Notes under the pieces: model-generated
Told to the model about the DNA's origin: nothing
The model's input: only the letters and a program-made list of their open reading frames with translations
Database searches by the model: none
Shown: positions 11,260 to 24,600 of the stretch, one piece after another
How positions within the stretch are numbered: the stretch's first letter is position 1
Layout: each line of letters starts with the position of its first letter
Program-made: the position numbers and the translations under genes
Origin: Manihot esculenta
Lineage: Eukaryota; Streptophyta; Magnoliopsida; Malpighiales; Euphorbiaceae
NCBI RefSeq assembly: GCF_001659605.2
Contig: NC_035173.2
Span: forward strand, 10,497,065 to 10,561,064
Length of the DNA: 64,000 bases
Direction: 5' to 3'

Positions 11260-13358
11260 AAAAATAATTATGTCCAATTTAAGTAGAGTTTATCAAATTG
11301 AGGCCTTTAATTGTTGAACTGTTTAACAGGATCTTCTTGTTTACAGAAGTGAAGGTGAATAGGCAAGCCCTACTGCTGGCAAATCTCCAAAAGTCTTTTT
11401 CTTAAAAGAAAATACTTGTGACATCAAGACTATAGTTTTATAATTCATTTTCTAATGAAGAAATTATTTTAGATCATTGCAAGTTGTTGGGCAAATAAAA
11501 AGTGGCGAGCTTTATGTTGAGATTAGGATATTTTGTTATAGGTCACAACTTTTTACTGTGCACACTAAAAGATTGAGCCAACTACTACGGCTAAACCATA
11601 CTAAATTCTTGAACATTGTTAAGGCCAATGCTGGAGATGGGACCATAACCATGAATAATCTCCTTCAGGTCAATAGATATAAATCAACCTGGTGAAATTG
11701 AATCCCTGAATACAAACCTTTTTTTAAACATGGAAGTTTGCTTGTATTTGCTTGTGAAACTTTTCTAATGTTTTATAGTTCTGTGGTGGGGCAGCATTTG
11801 AAAGAACAAAAGGACCCAATTGTTTAAAATTGTTCGGATGATCATCACCACCAACAGTGTCAATCTGAAAGTGTTTAAAATTTGTCCGATGTTAAAAGCA
11901 AAGAGAATAGACTTTTTTATTCATATTAGAGGTATTTTTGAAATTTAAAATATTTTTCTCTCCTTTTCGACAGATTTTAGGACGGGAGTACATTCAATTT
12001 TGACAAAATAAAAATACAAGAGTTTAAGCGTTCGATTTTAAAAATAGAGGGACTGATCTATTAATTATATTAAAATTCAGATACTAAAGTATAATTTACA
12101 CTTATTATTATTATTTCTTGACACTTATCATAACACACTATTTAAAAAATAATAATAGCAAATTTTAATATTTTAACAAATTTATTGATGTTAGTTTCAC
12201 TTTTTTTTCATAAAGTGATATCGAGAGTTATTTTAAATATTTTTATTGTTAATATTTATTTTGAAAGGTTAAATTCATAACATGAAAGTGTTTTAGGGTT
12301 GTTTGGTGTAACCGTTGAATGTAGTTGATGGCTAATACGTATCTAAATAACCAAATCAACTTATTTGATAAATTTTAACAAACGCACTTGATGACCAATA
12401 GATAGATAAGATAACACCTATCAATTAAATTTTGGATTAGCTGTACAATTAGTATCTTAACATTTTATCATACTATATTATATTATTTTACTTAGCGTAT
12501 AGGATTTTATTTTCAAACTAATAGAAAGAATAAAATTTAGTGAAGTTTCATTTCATTAAACTATAAAGTATAGATATTATTATAATAATTTGTGAGCAAG
12601 TATTTTTAAGTTTGAAGTGTTTTATTAATATTATTATTAAAAAAAATTGATAATACTTTTACTTTTATCAGTTAGTTTGGAGTTGAGTTTTCGCCAAACT
12701 AATATGCCCAACGAATCGCCATATAAGGTCGTCAATATTACAATCGTTTTCACTATTTTCAAACATCATAAAGGTATTCTATATGTCAATTTTTTCAAGT
12801 ATAAGTCTTAATTGAAATTATGCAATATGAACTTATTGAATATTAATTAATAAAATATTCTCATCTAACTAAAATAAATTAAGAATTTAAGGGTTATAAG
12901 AAATTTTCTCTTGGAATATTCTCATAATTTTAAAGCACTTGGAATAATTATTTGGATTATAGAGGTGTAATTAGGATCTTGAGCTAAATTTGAACTTTCG
13001 AATATAAAATTAGATTTCTAGTAGGCCTAGGATGGGTATTACAATATTGATTGAACTCGAGGTTATCATGTTATATTTGCCTTGTAGGGGTAGATATGGT
13101 TACACAAGAAACGTTACCAAAATTTCAACAAAACTTTAGAATTATATTTTACTTCTATAGATATTTATTTTTCTTGTAATTAGTGTTTGATAGATGTTTA
13201 TAATATATTTATAGGTATCATTATTAGCCGTCTTTCTTCTTCCAGCTAGCTTAGCAATAGTCGGGTCAACAAATACATTACATTTGAGTTAGATATTAAT
13301 TGTTTTTACAAATTTCATTATTATTTATATATTTCTCATATATGCCTATGCATCATGA

Positions 13359-13359
<1 letters not shown>
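11260..13359. other. AT-rich intergenic spacer
   Basis: No gene recognised. A 72-codon frame at 11477-11695 has no recognisable motif and no codon bias and is not called. The part from about 12297 to 12720 has a GGGTTGTTTGG start and a CCAAAC...GCCC end and might be a worn hAT-type MITE, but the inverted ends are too weak to call. Confidence 0.5.

Positions 13360-13413
<54 letters not shown>
13360..13413. repeat. (TA)n microsatellite, about 27 units
   Basis: Uninterrupted TA dinucleotide run followed by TGTATATA. Predicted Tyr-Ile repeat reading frames on both strands here are artefacts of the microsatellite. Confidence 0.97.
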
Positions 13414-13420
<7 letters not shown>

Positions 13421-14695
13421 GTAGGAGCATTCCATTGTTGCATATTTCTTTCTTGGTATTGTATGTGAGTATCACCTTAGGGATAATTGAGAGCAGAGTG
13501 CGTGAATTATATATGATGGATAGATGGATGGATAGCATGGCTAGAGTTAAGCTCTCTGGAAACCAATCATATGAAAAGTTAAGATGGTATGGCTGGACTA
13601 CCATCATTATGCCTATTTGGATCTAAGGGAAAGTCCAACTTGAGTTAAACTCATTATCAATACTTGGATTAATAAAACTGTTGTAGGGGTTAACTTTAAT
13701 ATACGTATATATTATATGATGGTTGCGTATATGGCTCTTTATTATCCTCTTGTGCGATTGGTATATTGTTTGTGATATGTGATATGTATACATTATCTTT
13801 ATCACATTAGTTTTAGATATAATAGAAATTATATCAATAATTAATATCTAAACTCACTAAATCCACCAATCACTTTTATTTAAATATTTTTTGTTAGGTC
13901 ACTGAAGGAGCATATTTTGCTTGTGGTCCAATCTTGCATTTCTTCTTTGTAGGATACTAAATTGTTGACCCAAAAATATTTATTATTTACATATTATGTT
14001 CTTAATACTCTCATGTGACACTAAACATTTTTATTTTAATATGTGATGGTAAATGGAATACTATTTAGTAGAGTTGGATTCCCCTAATTGTTTACACATT
14101 AATCATATACTAAATTGAAAATTTCAAATTGAATACAAATATTTTTATGTTTTATATTATTTGGTATTGTGTAATGTATTATATTTTGAGTTTGATTCGG
14201 GCATGATGAATATTGAATCTTACATAGGGTTTTAGGGTCTTATATCGATCAAGTTCTAGTACTAATTTAGTCCATGAGATTAGATGATGACATTTATATG
14301 TCAAATTGATATCTATACACATCATTACATGGCTTGACACTAGCTCTACCTCTTCTTTATACTAAAAAAAGGATTATTTTTCTCTTAGAATACCATTTCT
14401 ATCTTAGTTTTTTAAAATATAGTGATGTGGAATGCCAATGAGCCATGTTTCTCACACTAAAAATTTGTAAAGCATGAGAATATAAAATCTATTTTGACTC
14501 CTTTTTACAAATAAACTAAACTTGATGATTAAATATCTATTCACCCTGTAATACTTCATAAGTATAAAGCAATCCATCCTTAGTTACTTTTCTTCATAAG
14601 ATTATAGTCTCTGTTTTAAATACCTTATAGTCTCTGTTTTAAATACCATATAGTGTAGTTGTATAAATTCTAACTCAATTCAAAATGGTACTATA
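13414..14695. other. AT-rich intergenic spacer
   Basis: No coding or RNA gene recognised. Contains a short tandem duplication near 14615-14650 (TTATAGTCTCTGTTTTAAATACC twice, written here only for location) and AT-rich runs. Confidence 0.5.
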
Positions 14696-17080
14696 CTTTT
14701 TTTTTACTTGCAATATAAGATTGCATTACATGGCTGCTACTTGTAGCAAAATATAACTACAATAAAACTATTAAATCTTTCAATTGATACAACTGCCAAT
14801 CTGGAGGAAGTAAGTCTCTAAGATAAAGTTTAGCAACTACATCTGCAAAAGTATTAAACTGACGTGTAATATGGTTGAAAGAGACCTGATGGAGACGAGA
14901 AGAGATCTCTAAAATTGTTATTGTCATGGCTCTAATATCCATGGTAAATTAGACCTTGAATACTGCAAAGCATCATATACAACTACAAAATCTGTTGCAC
15001 ACTCAATTGACGTAAAGCCTGCTGCACATGCTAATTTAATTGCTACTAACACAGTTCGTGCCTCTCTTGTTGTAGCATATGAACACTAATTCCTTATAGC
15101 AATACCATATACAATTTTCCATGCACCATTAAAAGCAACCACAATAATAGCAATAGGTGAAAATTGATATTTCTATGCAATATTACAGTTAAGCTTGATA
15201 CTCCCTCTTGAGGGGGGGACTCCAAGCAACATGAGTAGATCTATAATGTTGAAAGTGAGAAGAATCAACAAAAATACTATTATACTATAGCTGCCTAAAA
15301 TCAATAGAGATACATTATGACGTAGCAATAGGATTCAAATGTACTGAATCGAAGAGACCTTTATTGCTATTCTTTTATATATGCCATAAGATGAGTGTGA
15401 CTAAAATAAAAAACAATGGGCCATCCATCTCCAACCGAAACCTTTCCCAAAGAGTTTTCCATTGTAACATAAAACTAGAAAAACCTACAAAATTTGGTAT
15501 ATAACCACAGGGACTTACAAACCAAACTGCTCGAGTATATGGATATTAAAAGAAAACATGTTCCAAGGTTTCAAGCAGAGATTAACAAAATTTCATATAG
15601 GGTTATGCAATACACCATGTCTTACCAAATTAACAGAGATTGGCCAAGCATTACGAAGAAGTTGTCATAGGAAAATTTTTAGTTTAGAAGAGACTTGGAG
15701 AGACCATATACCCTTCCAAATGTTTGGACTGACAGTAGAAGAAGAAAAAGGTTGAGACACAACATGTTGACTAGTTGAACAATGCATTAATAACCTATAA
15801 TAAGAAAGTACACTATATTGGCCATTACATGTATAATGCTATACAAGAGAAACCGACGTACCAAAAGGAGCCACTAGGACAGAGAGAATAGTCGTTGCCT
15901 GTTGATGAGGAAGAAATGTTTCATCAGCTGATGGTTCAAATCCAAGGCACTATGATCAATTAAGTCTGCCACCATGGTAATACTAATCAGATAAGTTACT
16001 GGACTAACCAATTTGAAACTATGCAACTAAGGCACCCAAAGATATGACCAAATGCTAGTGTTTCTATCATCCCCAATATTCATGCGAACTCCCTTCTAAA
16101 GAATTTCTCTACTAGCTAACAGACTTTTCCATATCCATGAACTACATGGCTTGTACGTAGAAAAGGAAGATCATGAAAAATATATACCTTTCAAAACACG
16201 AACCCTTAAGCGAGTCTGATTATGAAGAAGCCTCCAGCACTATTTTACTAAACAACCTAGATTGAAGTTTTCAAAATCTCTAAAACCTAAGCCACCCCAA
16301 AACTTAGAGCAATAGGAATGCTACCAACTAATCCAATGAATGTTTATTAACTCCTCATTACCACTCCACTAAAAATTCATCAATAGGCTACTAAGCTTAG
16401 CTGAGGATTGCTTAGGATATTGCAAAATTGCCAAAGAGTAAGTGAGGATAGCAGATAAAACCAATTGGATCATTGTAGCATGACCAGCCTGAGATAGTAA
16501 TTTATGTTTCAAAGCCTAAGTCTTTGAACGGATTCTGTCTTCCACAATAGCTAAAGCATGCTGATGAGATCATCCTAAAAATACTGGTAGCCCTAAATAC
16601 TTATTAGAAGGAAGCAATTCTTGCATTTGAAACTTACGGAGAAGTTCTTGCTTAAAAATATGAGGCGTATGTTTACTATAGACTTCTAGAGATTAATAGA
16701 TTGACTAGAGGCCATAGTATAGCTCTGAGGACTCAGAACGAGTTATCGGCTTCTTGTTTTATTGCTCGAGCAAATAACAAAGTATCATTTGCAAATAAAA
16801 CATCAACAATTGAAGGAGCATATCGTGAAACCTTTATATCCTTAATAAGACCCTTCCTATGAGCATCTAATAGTAAGTAGGAGAGTAGCTAAGAAACAAA
16901 TAAAAAAAAGATAAAGAGATAAAGGATCCCCTTGCCTAAGTGTTCTGGAAGGGCAAAAAACAGTAATGGGAATATCATTAACAAAAATGAAAATCTAATT
17001 GTCATAATACGCTACATAATCAAATGCACTCATTGTGGAACAAGCCCCATTTTCAAGAGTGCCATACTTAAAAAAAATCC
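14696..17080 (-). pseudogene. Plant L1-type LINE remnant: RT, zf-RVT, RNase H-like
   Basis: Minus-strand translation in changing frames gives, in order, an RT block RTLRQGDPLSLYL (about 16955-16915), the catalytic box as FAND instead of FADD (about 16797-16775), QAGHATMIQLVLSAI, the maturation-type segment RVLKGIYF...WIWKSLLASREIL (16200-16080), the zinc-binding zf-RVT region (VNLVRHGVLHNP, about 15640-15590) and a C-terminal RNase H-like end with NTFADVVAKLYLRDL (14942-14757). A minus-strand A9 run at 14706-14697 may be the poly(A) tail. The 5' end, including endonuclease, is missing, which is the normal 5' truncation of LINEs. Many stops and the D to N change show it is dead. Confidence 0.85.
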
Positions 17081-17910
17081 AATCGACAAGTATTGGATTT
17101 AAGAGTACATACACATATCCAATTTAAGAGTCATAGTATGCATATAAGTATTGGTAGTCTTCAAATGATGAAAACTCATGAGCAAGTACAAAATAATGCT
17201 ATACTTCATTCAATCAACTTGATGCATCGAGTAAAAATGAATAAATTAAACTGACCAAATAAAAAAGAAATATTCAAAAAAATAATCCAGTTCAATATTA
17301 TATTTTAATCAAAATTATATAGTTAAACGGGTTGAATTGATTGAATATATCAATTTTATTCAACTTCTGAACAACCCTGCTTGATTGCAATGGTAGGTTT
17401 ACATTGTTTACAACAAAAAAACCTTCATCTAATTAAATAAGTTTAAAACTTTTTGATGATTAATTAGCTTAAGATTCAAGATAAGATCCTTAGACAAGAT
17501 TAAAGAAATGATTTTTAACAAAAATAAATTATGAACTTTTTAATTTTTTTTTTAATGACTAATTTGCTTTTATTAATCAACAAGGTATATTTTTTTTTCT
17601 TCACCTCATATAGCTGGATTCAAACTCGAAAGGTTTCAACAAAAATCTCAGATATTTACTGTTTATGGAAAGATAAATTTAATTAATATAATAAATTAAT
17701 TTTTAATTTTAATAAATAGGAAATAAGTAAATAATTTTTACAATTTAAGCAAACTATATTAGGCACTAAAATTAGTGATAATTAGAAGACCATTTGGGGG
17801 TGGACCCTTACGTTTGTCTACATATTCATGAATAGGTTCCTTTTAATGAGACAACTTACAAGGTAAGGTTGCGCAAATAACCATATATGTATCTGAAATA
17901 ATTATTATTA
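17081..17910. other. AT-rich intergenic spacer
   Basis: No gene, RNA or clear repeat seen beyond homopolymer-rich AT tracts. Confidence 0.5.
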
Positions 17911-18215
17911 GGTCCTCAAATATTTTAAAATTTTACTAGTTCATCCATATTTTAAAATTCATTAATTAAAATATCTTTATATTTTATAAAATCTAACTAT
18001 TTAGTTCTTATGTTAAAAAATTTAGATATTTATATTGCTTAGTCCATATAATTTCTCTCTTATCAAATTAAGTTAAAATAAGTTAATTAACAATTTTTTT
18101 TTTTTAATAAAATGACTAGAGAGTTCCATTTTATAAAATTTAGAGATATTTTAATTAAAAAATTTTGAAATAAGAATAAAGTAGTAAATTTCTTTAAAAT
18201 TTAGGGATATAATGG
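17911..18215. repeat. Foldback (MITE-like) element
   Basis: The left arm (17911-18000) and the reverse complement of the right arm (18215-18120) share blocks such as TTAATTAAAATATCT and ATTTTATAAAAT at matching distances, giving imperfect arms of about 90-100 bp around an AT-rich centre. The end reads GGTCCTCAAAT against CCATTATATCCCTAAAT in reverse. No target duplication could be fixed. Confidence 0.6.
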
Positions 18216-19468
18216 TAATTTTTTAATATTTATTTATCTATACACTTCATTATTCCTAATCCCCAAACACATTCTTTTAAAGTAGGCTTCAATTCCAAAC
18301 TCTTTCACTGTCGCAACGCAAACATACCCTTCGCTTTCTTCTGTGCTTGAGGCCGCCATATTTTCTATAGTATGTTTTCTTTTGTTCTCTTCTATTTTTT
18401 TTTTTAATTTCTTTTCTTTTTTTATTATATTGATTATCACCTGATCAATTTTTTTTTTAAAAAAATTAATTTTAGGTGTGAGGTGATTATTTTACAAGTA
18501 TCTAATTGGGAGGTATGTGATTTTATTTTCAATTTTATTAGATTTTTAGTTGTGGCTGGTATGATGATGGTGAAACTATAATCTTTTATTAGATCTAGTC
18601 TTGGAGAATGCCCCTGCAGAAGCTTAGAGCATAATTTTCCCTTTTTTTCTTTTTTTAAAAAATAAATATTTAAGAGGAAAATAATTGCAAAAATTAAAAA
18701 CTAAAAAACTATTTTGATAAATGTGGTCATTCTTAATCTTATTTATTTTTAAAATATTAAACATTAATTTAAGTATTTTTATTTTTATATTCTTAAGTAT
18801 TTTTATTTTTATATTCTTACCTTTCAAATATATTTAAGTTACATGTTAAACATTTATTTGCATATGATATAATTAATCTAATACGATTTTAGACAACTTA
18901 ATTTAATTTATTTTTATTTTGTTTTATTTTATGGAGATTTTATAATTGTGTTATATGCTTGTCTTATTTATTTAATTCTTTTTTATTTGTCAGTACCTTG
19001 TTTTGTGTCTGAATTATATTCTTATTCATCACTTTATTCTCTTATATGATAAAACATAAATATTTAAATTGGTTTATTTTATTACTAAAACTTCGTCAAG
19101 TTGAACCTCTCCTCTTTGCTTCTTGCGAGAGCTAAACTCATAATGCATATGTTTGATTTTTTTAAAAGAAAATTTTTATTAAAAAATATGATTAGAAAGA
19201 AGGAAGAGGTACAAAACTAATCTATCCAAATTAGGGAGCAAAATCTCCCACTATGAGAAGATAATCTAGAAACGAATATGAAATCCAGCACAAAAAAAAA
19301 AAGCAACAAAATAATTTAAACAATGCAACCTCTACTTGGCAAGTGAATCTTCACTTGATATTATTGACAAAAAAAACAAAAAAAAAAAATATTTTCTGAG
19401 GTAGTTTTTTTAGAGTCTTTATAAGATCGAAAGTCTGACTCTGTATATCTAATGAATACAAGTTCTTC
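18216..19468. other. AT-rich intergenic spacer
   Basis: No convincing gene. Minus frames at 18234-18440 and 18624-18827 are Lys/Ile-rich translations of AT-rich DNA. A 20-bp unit TAAGTATTTTTATTTTTATA occurs twice at about 18770-18812. Confidence 0.5.
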
Positions 19469-20871
19469 TTACTGGTAGATCAATATAAAATCTCTAGTTC
19501 TTTTTAAGTACTTGATTTTATGTTTGACTATAGTCCAGTGTTCTCGTCCAGGGTTAGATTGATGTCTTCTAACCATGCCAACTACAAAGTAGATATCAAG
19601 TCTAGTGCACAACATTACATACATGAGGCTTCTTGTTACAGAAGTATAAGGAACTGCCTTCATGCTCTCTATTTCTTCAAATGTCTTAGGATATTGATCC
19701 TTAGATAGAATGATTCCATGTCTAAAAAAGCAAAAAACCCTTCTTGGAATCTTGCATGTTGAAATGGGCAAAAATGGTATCAATATAAAGTGCTTAAGAT
19801 AAGTCAGTCATTCTTTTCTTGTGATCTTGCATAAGCTTGACCCCACGAATATGATCAGCTTCTCCTAAATCTTTCATATCAAAATGCTTAGACAACTAGT
19901 CTTTGATAGAAGTTAACATATCTACATAGTTTCCTATAAGTAGAATATCATCTATATATAATACTAGAAACACTACCTTTTTACCATTCTATTTTTTATA
20001 CACCCAAGACTCATCATGACACTATTCAAAACCAAAAGTTTTTATTGACTGGTCAAAAAAGGTATTCCATGACTGAGATGCTTGTTTAAGTCCATGAATA
20101 AACCTATTCAATTTACAAAGTAAATATTCTTGGCAATTAGATATGAAACCCTCTGATTGCTTCATATAGATGCATTCATCAAGACTTCCACTTAGGAAAG
20201 TTGTCTTAACATCCATTTGCCAAATTTCATAGTTGAAATGAGCTATAATGGATAGAAGGGTTCTAATAGACTTAAGCATGGATACTGGCGAAAAGGTTTC
20301 CTCATAATTAATCCCTTCTTTTTAAGTATATCCTTTCTAAAAAAGCCTTACTTTATATGTTTGCACTTTGCTGTATGCACCCCTCTTTCTCATATATCCT
20401 TACTTTATATGTTTGCACTTTGCTGTATGCACCCCTCTTTCTCATATATCCATTTACATCCGATGGGTTTAACACCTTCAGGTGGTTCTACAAGTTCCCA
20501 AACTTGATTAGAATACATAGATTCCACCTTAGATTTCATAGCTACAAGTTATTTTTTGACATCTTTATCTTGTAGTGTATCATCGTAACATACTGGTTCG
20601 GTGTTCACTTCTTCAGGGACCCTATCAAAAGATTCTCCTAGAAGTGTTAATCGAGTCAGTGGTCATCTAATTCTCCCACTATGCCGATGTACTACTAGAT
20701 CAACCATATTATCATCTTGCTCTAGCTGTAAAGCCGGCAAGGCTATGTCTGGTACAATAGAATCCTAGCCAGGTTCTAGAGCCTCAATATTTTCTTTAGT
20801 ATCAGTAGATAATGAAATGTCAGGAGGTTCCACCTATTATGTGTGTAAATCAACATCACTCCCAGAGGAGC
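19469..20871 (-). pseudogene. Ty1/copia reverse transcriptase remnant
   Basis: From high to low coordinates: WELVEPPEGVKPIGCKW (about 20500-20440), QMDVKTTFLSGSLDECIYM and HGLKQASQSWN (20279-20022), the catalytic box as YIDD (about 19960-19950), KHFDMKDLGEA, and the C-terminal SLMYVMLCTRLDIYF and NPGREHWTIVKH (19783-19469). The catalytic Asp pair persists, but at least three frameshifts and several stops break the domain. A 52 bp tandem duplication disrupts the region just upstream of the DV-motif. Confidence 0.85.
20346..20449. repeat. Perfect 52 bp tandem duplication inside copia RT
   Basis: The unit beginning CCTTACTTTATATGTTTGCA occurs at 20346-20397 and again, without mismatch that I can see, at 20398-20449. 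It lies inside the otherwise decayed RT region, so the duplication is much younger than the element. Confidence 0.9.
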
Positions 20872-21285
20872 AGTATTCGATTCAAACCGAAAAAATCGAT
20901 TAAACCGAATTAATTCAAAAATTCAATTTAATTTTTTATTCATTTTAATTCAGTTCGGTTTTTAGTTTTAAAAATTTCAGTTATTTCAATTTGGCTTGAT
21001 TTTGATCAAAAAAGATTGAAAAAAAATCGAATCGAATCGATTAATGATAATATTATATTATTTTTGATAATATAGATAGATTAGAGCATAATCAAGATTG
21101 AAATATTTCAATTAAATTTTATAATATTAAAAATAAAGTGTAAAAAATAAAAAGTTCAATCGATCAAACCGAACTAAATCACACCAGTCCAGTTTGATTC
21201 AATTTCTGTTTAAAATCGATTCAGTTCTATTTTCACAAATACTAAAATTTCAATTTTTGATTTATTCGGTTCTGTTCAAACTAAT
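20872..21285. repeat. Short AT-rich dispersed repeat inserted in copia integrase/RT
   Basis: About 410 bp rich in ATTCGGTTT/AAACCGAAT words that interrupts the copia frame. The left end (TTCGATTCAAACCGAA) and the reverse complement of the right end (TTTGAACAGAACCGAAT) are similar, so it probably has inverted ends like a non-autonomous DNA element. Boundaries are approximate and no target duplication was settled. Confidence 0.5.
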
Positions 21286-21670
21286 CATTCCCACTACTTT
21301 GAGGGTGTAGTAGTAAATTTTGAACTGTGTGTTGATACGTTTGAGTACTAGCAGTTCTCCCACTACAACGAGGTAATGGTATGTCAACACCGATGGTGAA
21401 TGGTTTAGTTTCATGTTCATTTGGAAATGTTTTAGTAGGTATGATATCTCCTCTCAATTCATGCAAGGCTAATTGACTTTTGGGAATATAGTTTAGAATA
21501 TAATCCTTCTTAAGATAATGAGCTTGGTACTAACAATGGCCTTCTTATCCTTAAGACTATAAAATAAACCACCTTTATTCCTCTTGGATATCTAATAAAA
21601 AAGCATAATTTTATTTTTGATTCCAGCTTCCCTGCTATTCTTTTCAGCTTATGGGCTAAGCAATCTTAGA
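21286..21670 (-). pseudogene. Ty1/copia integrase C-terminal fragment
   Basis: Minus-strand translation gives KRNKGGLFYSLKDKK followed by STKLIIL and LALHELRGDIIPTK, corresponding to the copia segment with the GYP/GGLFY motif that follows the integrase core. An in-frame stop lies in the first part. It joins the integrase core at 25610-26064 if the intervening insert is removed. Confidence 0.72.
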
Positions 21671-24600
21671 GGTGTAAATGAACCAAACTGTAACGACCCG
21701 GAAACCGGACCGCTATCGATGTTAGGATCCAGATTGACTTAAGGTCGCCGGGACCCGTAGCAAGCCTACTATACATCCTATACATCTGATAAAATCCCAT
21801 ACATGATCATACATTTTCGTAAAAACTTTAAAACTTTCACATATACCAAGCTTGACCGGTGCATGCACCAAACTGTATACATAAAACCCCATACTAGAGC
21901 CCTCATCAAATGCTCTAGTGGGTCAACATATCATACATCAAGCTTGGTTCAACATTTCTTATCAGTACAACATTCCATATAGATCATGTACAAAAAGGGA
22001 TTAACTATAAACATTAGGACCAAGCACAATACTATTTCTCATACATTACTTTACATTACATCATTTTTACATTTCGTTACATTACATGTCCACTAAAACT
22101 CTATTACATAGATTATACCATAACTCTGCTGACTTTCCCATAGCTACTTGTACTCCTGCAAACCTGAGGGTTAGGGGAGAGGGGTGAGCTACAACAGCCC
22201 AATGAGTAGAATAATAAAAACATTTAAATAACATATGCCATCATGAAATGCATCACAACACAAGTAAATCACATCACGGATTGGACTGACCCAAAAATTC
22301 CTCTACTCTGTGTCCGGCCCTCGGTGGAGCTCCTTAGGACTTCTATTACATACATAAGCTCTGTGCCCGACCCTCTGTGGGGCTCCTCAGGACTTCTATT
22401 ACATAGCATAATATCTAGAGGGCTAATGGGTCGTCCTGTTGTCCATCCACACCCATAATGAATAATGCAATGCGGCATATTCGTGGATTCTAATGCAAAC
22501 AACCTATTACATATCATGATGCTTGAACATGCTTAAAACAATTGCTTTCTTGAAATAAAAGATTAGTTTAGTTCCACTCACCTCTGGCTGACTCTGAACT
22601 AACTCTGAAGCAGCTGTCTCACTGCTGATCACCTCGGTTCCTCAGGTCCGATCCTACACAGGTGGACTCAAATGAGGGACCAAACATACTCTATCATAAG
22701 TCTAAACATCTCCCCAAAAACCCCTTTAAAACATCATAAAACATGTCTTGAAAACATGCAAAGGAAGGCTGGACAGGGGACTTTCGGCGGCAGGTTCGGC
22801 GGCCGAAGGTCCTTCTAGAGCCGAAAGTCACTAACCTTCGGGGGCAGTTCGATGGCCGAAATTCCCCTCCAGAGCCGAAAGTCCAACTTTCGGGGGCGAG
22901 TTTAGGCGGCCTAAAGCTGTCTCCACAGGCAGGTTCAGCGGCCGAACCTGGCTTCGGCGGCCGAACCTGGCTTCGGCGGCCGAACCTGGGCTCTCCCAAA
23001 GGGCAGAACCTGATTCTGCCTTGCAAAACTAGCCACCCACAACAACCCAACATGCATTCAACTATACTAAAACATGCATAATCACTTATTCATGTATATA
23101 GGGGCATAAAACTAGCCTATACCCCAACAAACATCACATTTATCATAAAGGGTACATAAACCCTAACACTTTAGATCTACTCTAAACATGCATTAAAACT
23201 CTTAACCCCTTCTTAAAACTTACTTAAAACATGAAAGAAGAGGAGGATCTACACTTACCTCTTGAAGATCGAGAGGAGATGCGATTCCAAACTTGGAGAT
23301 GTGTAGAAACGAACTCCGGAGGTCTCCAAGCTTCTAAAACCTTGATCTTAGCTTAAAATCTTCAAAACATGGTAAAAACTCATAAAAACTCTGGGAGATT
23401 TGAAGGAAAACATAAAATCAACCATGGAGGGTCAAGAACTCACCTTTGCCCGAAAATGGAGAGAGAAAAACTCGCCCATTTTCGGACATGGAGCCTTTTA
23501 TAGGTGGCTGGCCAGACCACCTTCGGGGGCCAAAGGTGCTTCCGCAAGCTCCCCATGTTCGGCAGCCAAACCTGGGTTTTCCTCGGTTTTTTTCTTTCAA
23601 AACTCAGTTTCTTTCTTCGTAAAAACCATAAAAACATGTAAAAGCATTTTATAAAAACATATTTTACCCTTCTAGAGGGTTCCGACATCCGAGATTCCGC
23701 CAGAAGGTAGGAATTCCGATGCCGGAGTCTAGCTGGGTATTACACAAACTATTCGTGAGCTATTCGATACTCAACTCGATAAAATCTCAATCGGACTCAG
23801 CTCATTTTCTAAACGAGGTGAGCTGGAACTATCAATTTTTAGGCTCATTTAATATATGAGTCAAATTTGAACTCAATAGTATTCGACTCACTAAGACTCA
23901 CGAGTTGACTTGTTAAGTGACTTGCCTGCCTCGTTAAGTGGCTTGGAAGCGAGCTCATTAGGAGGCTTGCTAACTAAACTCTTTAAAGGCTCATAAATAG
24001 ATTTAATAATAATCTCATTTATAAATATATTAAATATAGACATTATAAAAATGTATATTGTATAAAATATAATTATTTATAATTTTATTTTAAATTTATA
24101 ATAAAAAATAAATTAATGCTATCATTATATATTTGAAGAAATTTAATAAATACTTTTTAATGGAAAAATTATAAATACCATATCTTTAATATTTATTTAT
24201 ATTATTTGTCTCTCATCCTTAATTTTTAAATTATTAAAAAATTAAATAATACTAAATTATATAACCGTACATAAGATTAGTTTATGTCTATATCCATTTA
24301 TTATGCATCTATACTATTCGTTTATATATTTATCTTTCGCTGTATGGCTCTCTAGATGGATTATAGATACCCTCTTTATATTTTTAAAAAATATTTTCAT
24401 TAAATCCCTTTTAATCAATTATTATTATTATTATTATTACTTTTATCTTTATATATGTATTTTATTATTATTCTCATATTTAATATTACTTACTTAATTT
24501 TATGAATTAAAATTTTTATATAATTTAAATATAAATCAATAGAATTTTATAAATTAAAATTTTTATTTAATTTAAATATAAATCAATACAATGCTATTAA

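Noticed and set aside
11477..11695. 72-codon frame in spacer
   Set aside because: No recognisable motif, no flanking gene structure, AT-rich surroundings.
12297..12720. Possible hAT-type MITE
   Set aside because: Only about 10 bases of weak inverted ends and no clear target duplication.
13300..13626. Frames with Tyr-Ile repeats on both strands
   Set aside because: Translation of the (TA)n microsatellite.
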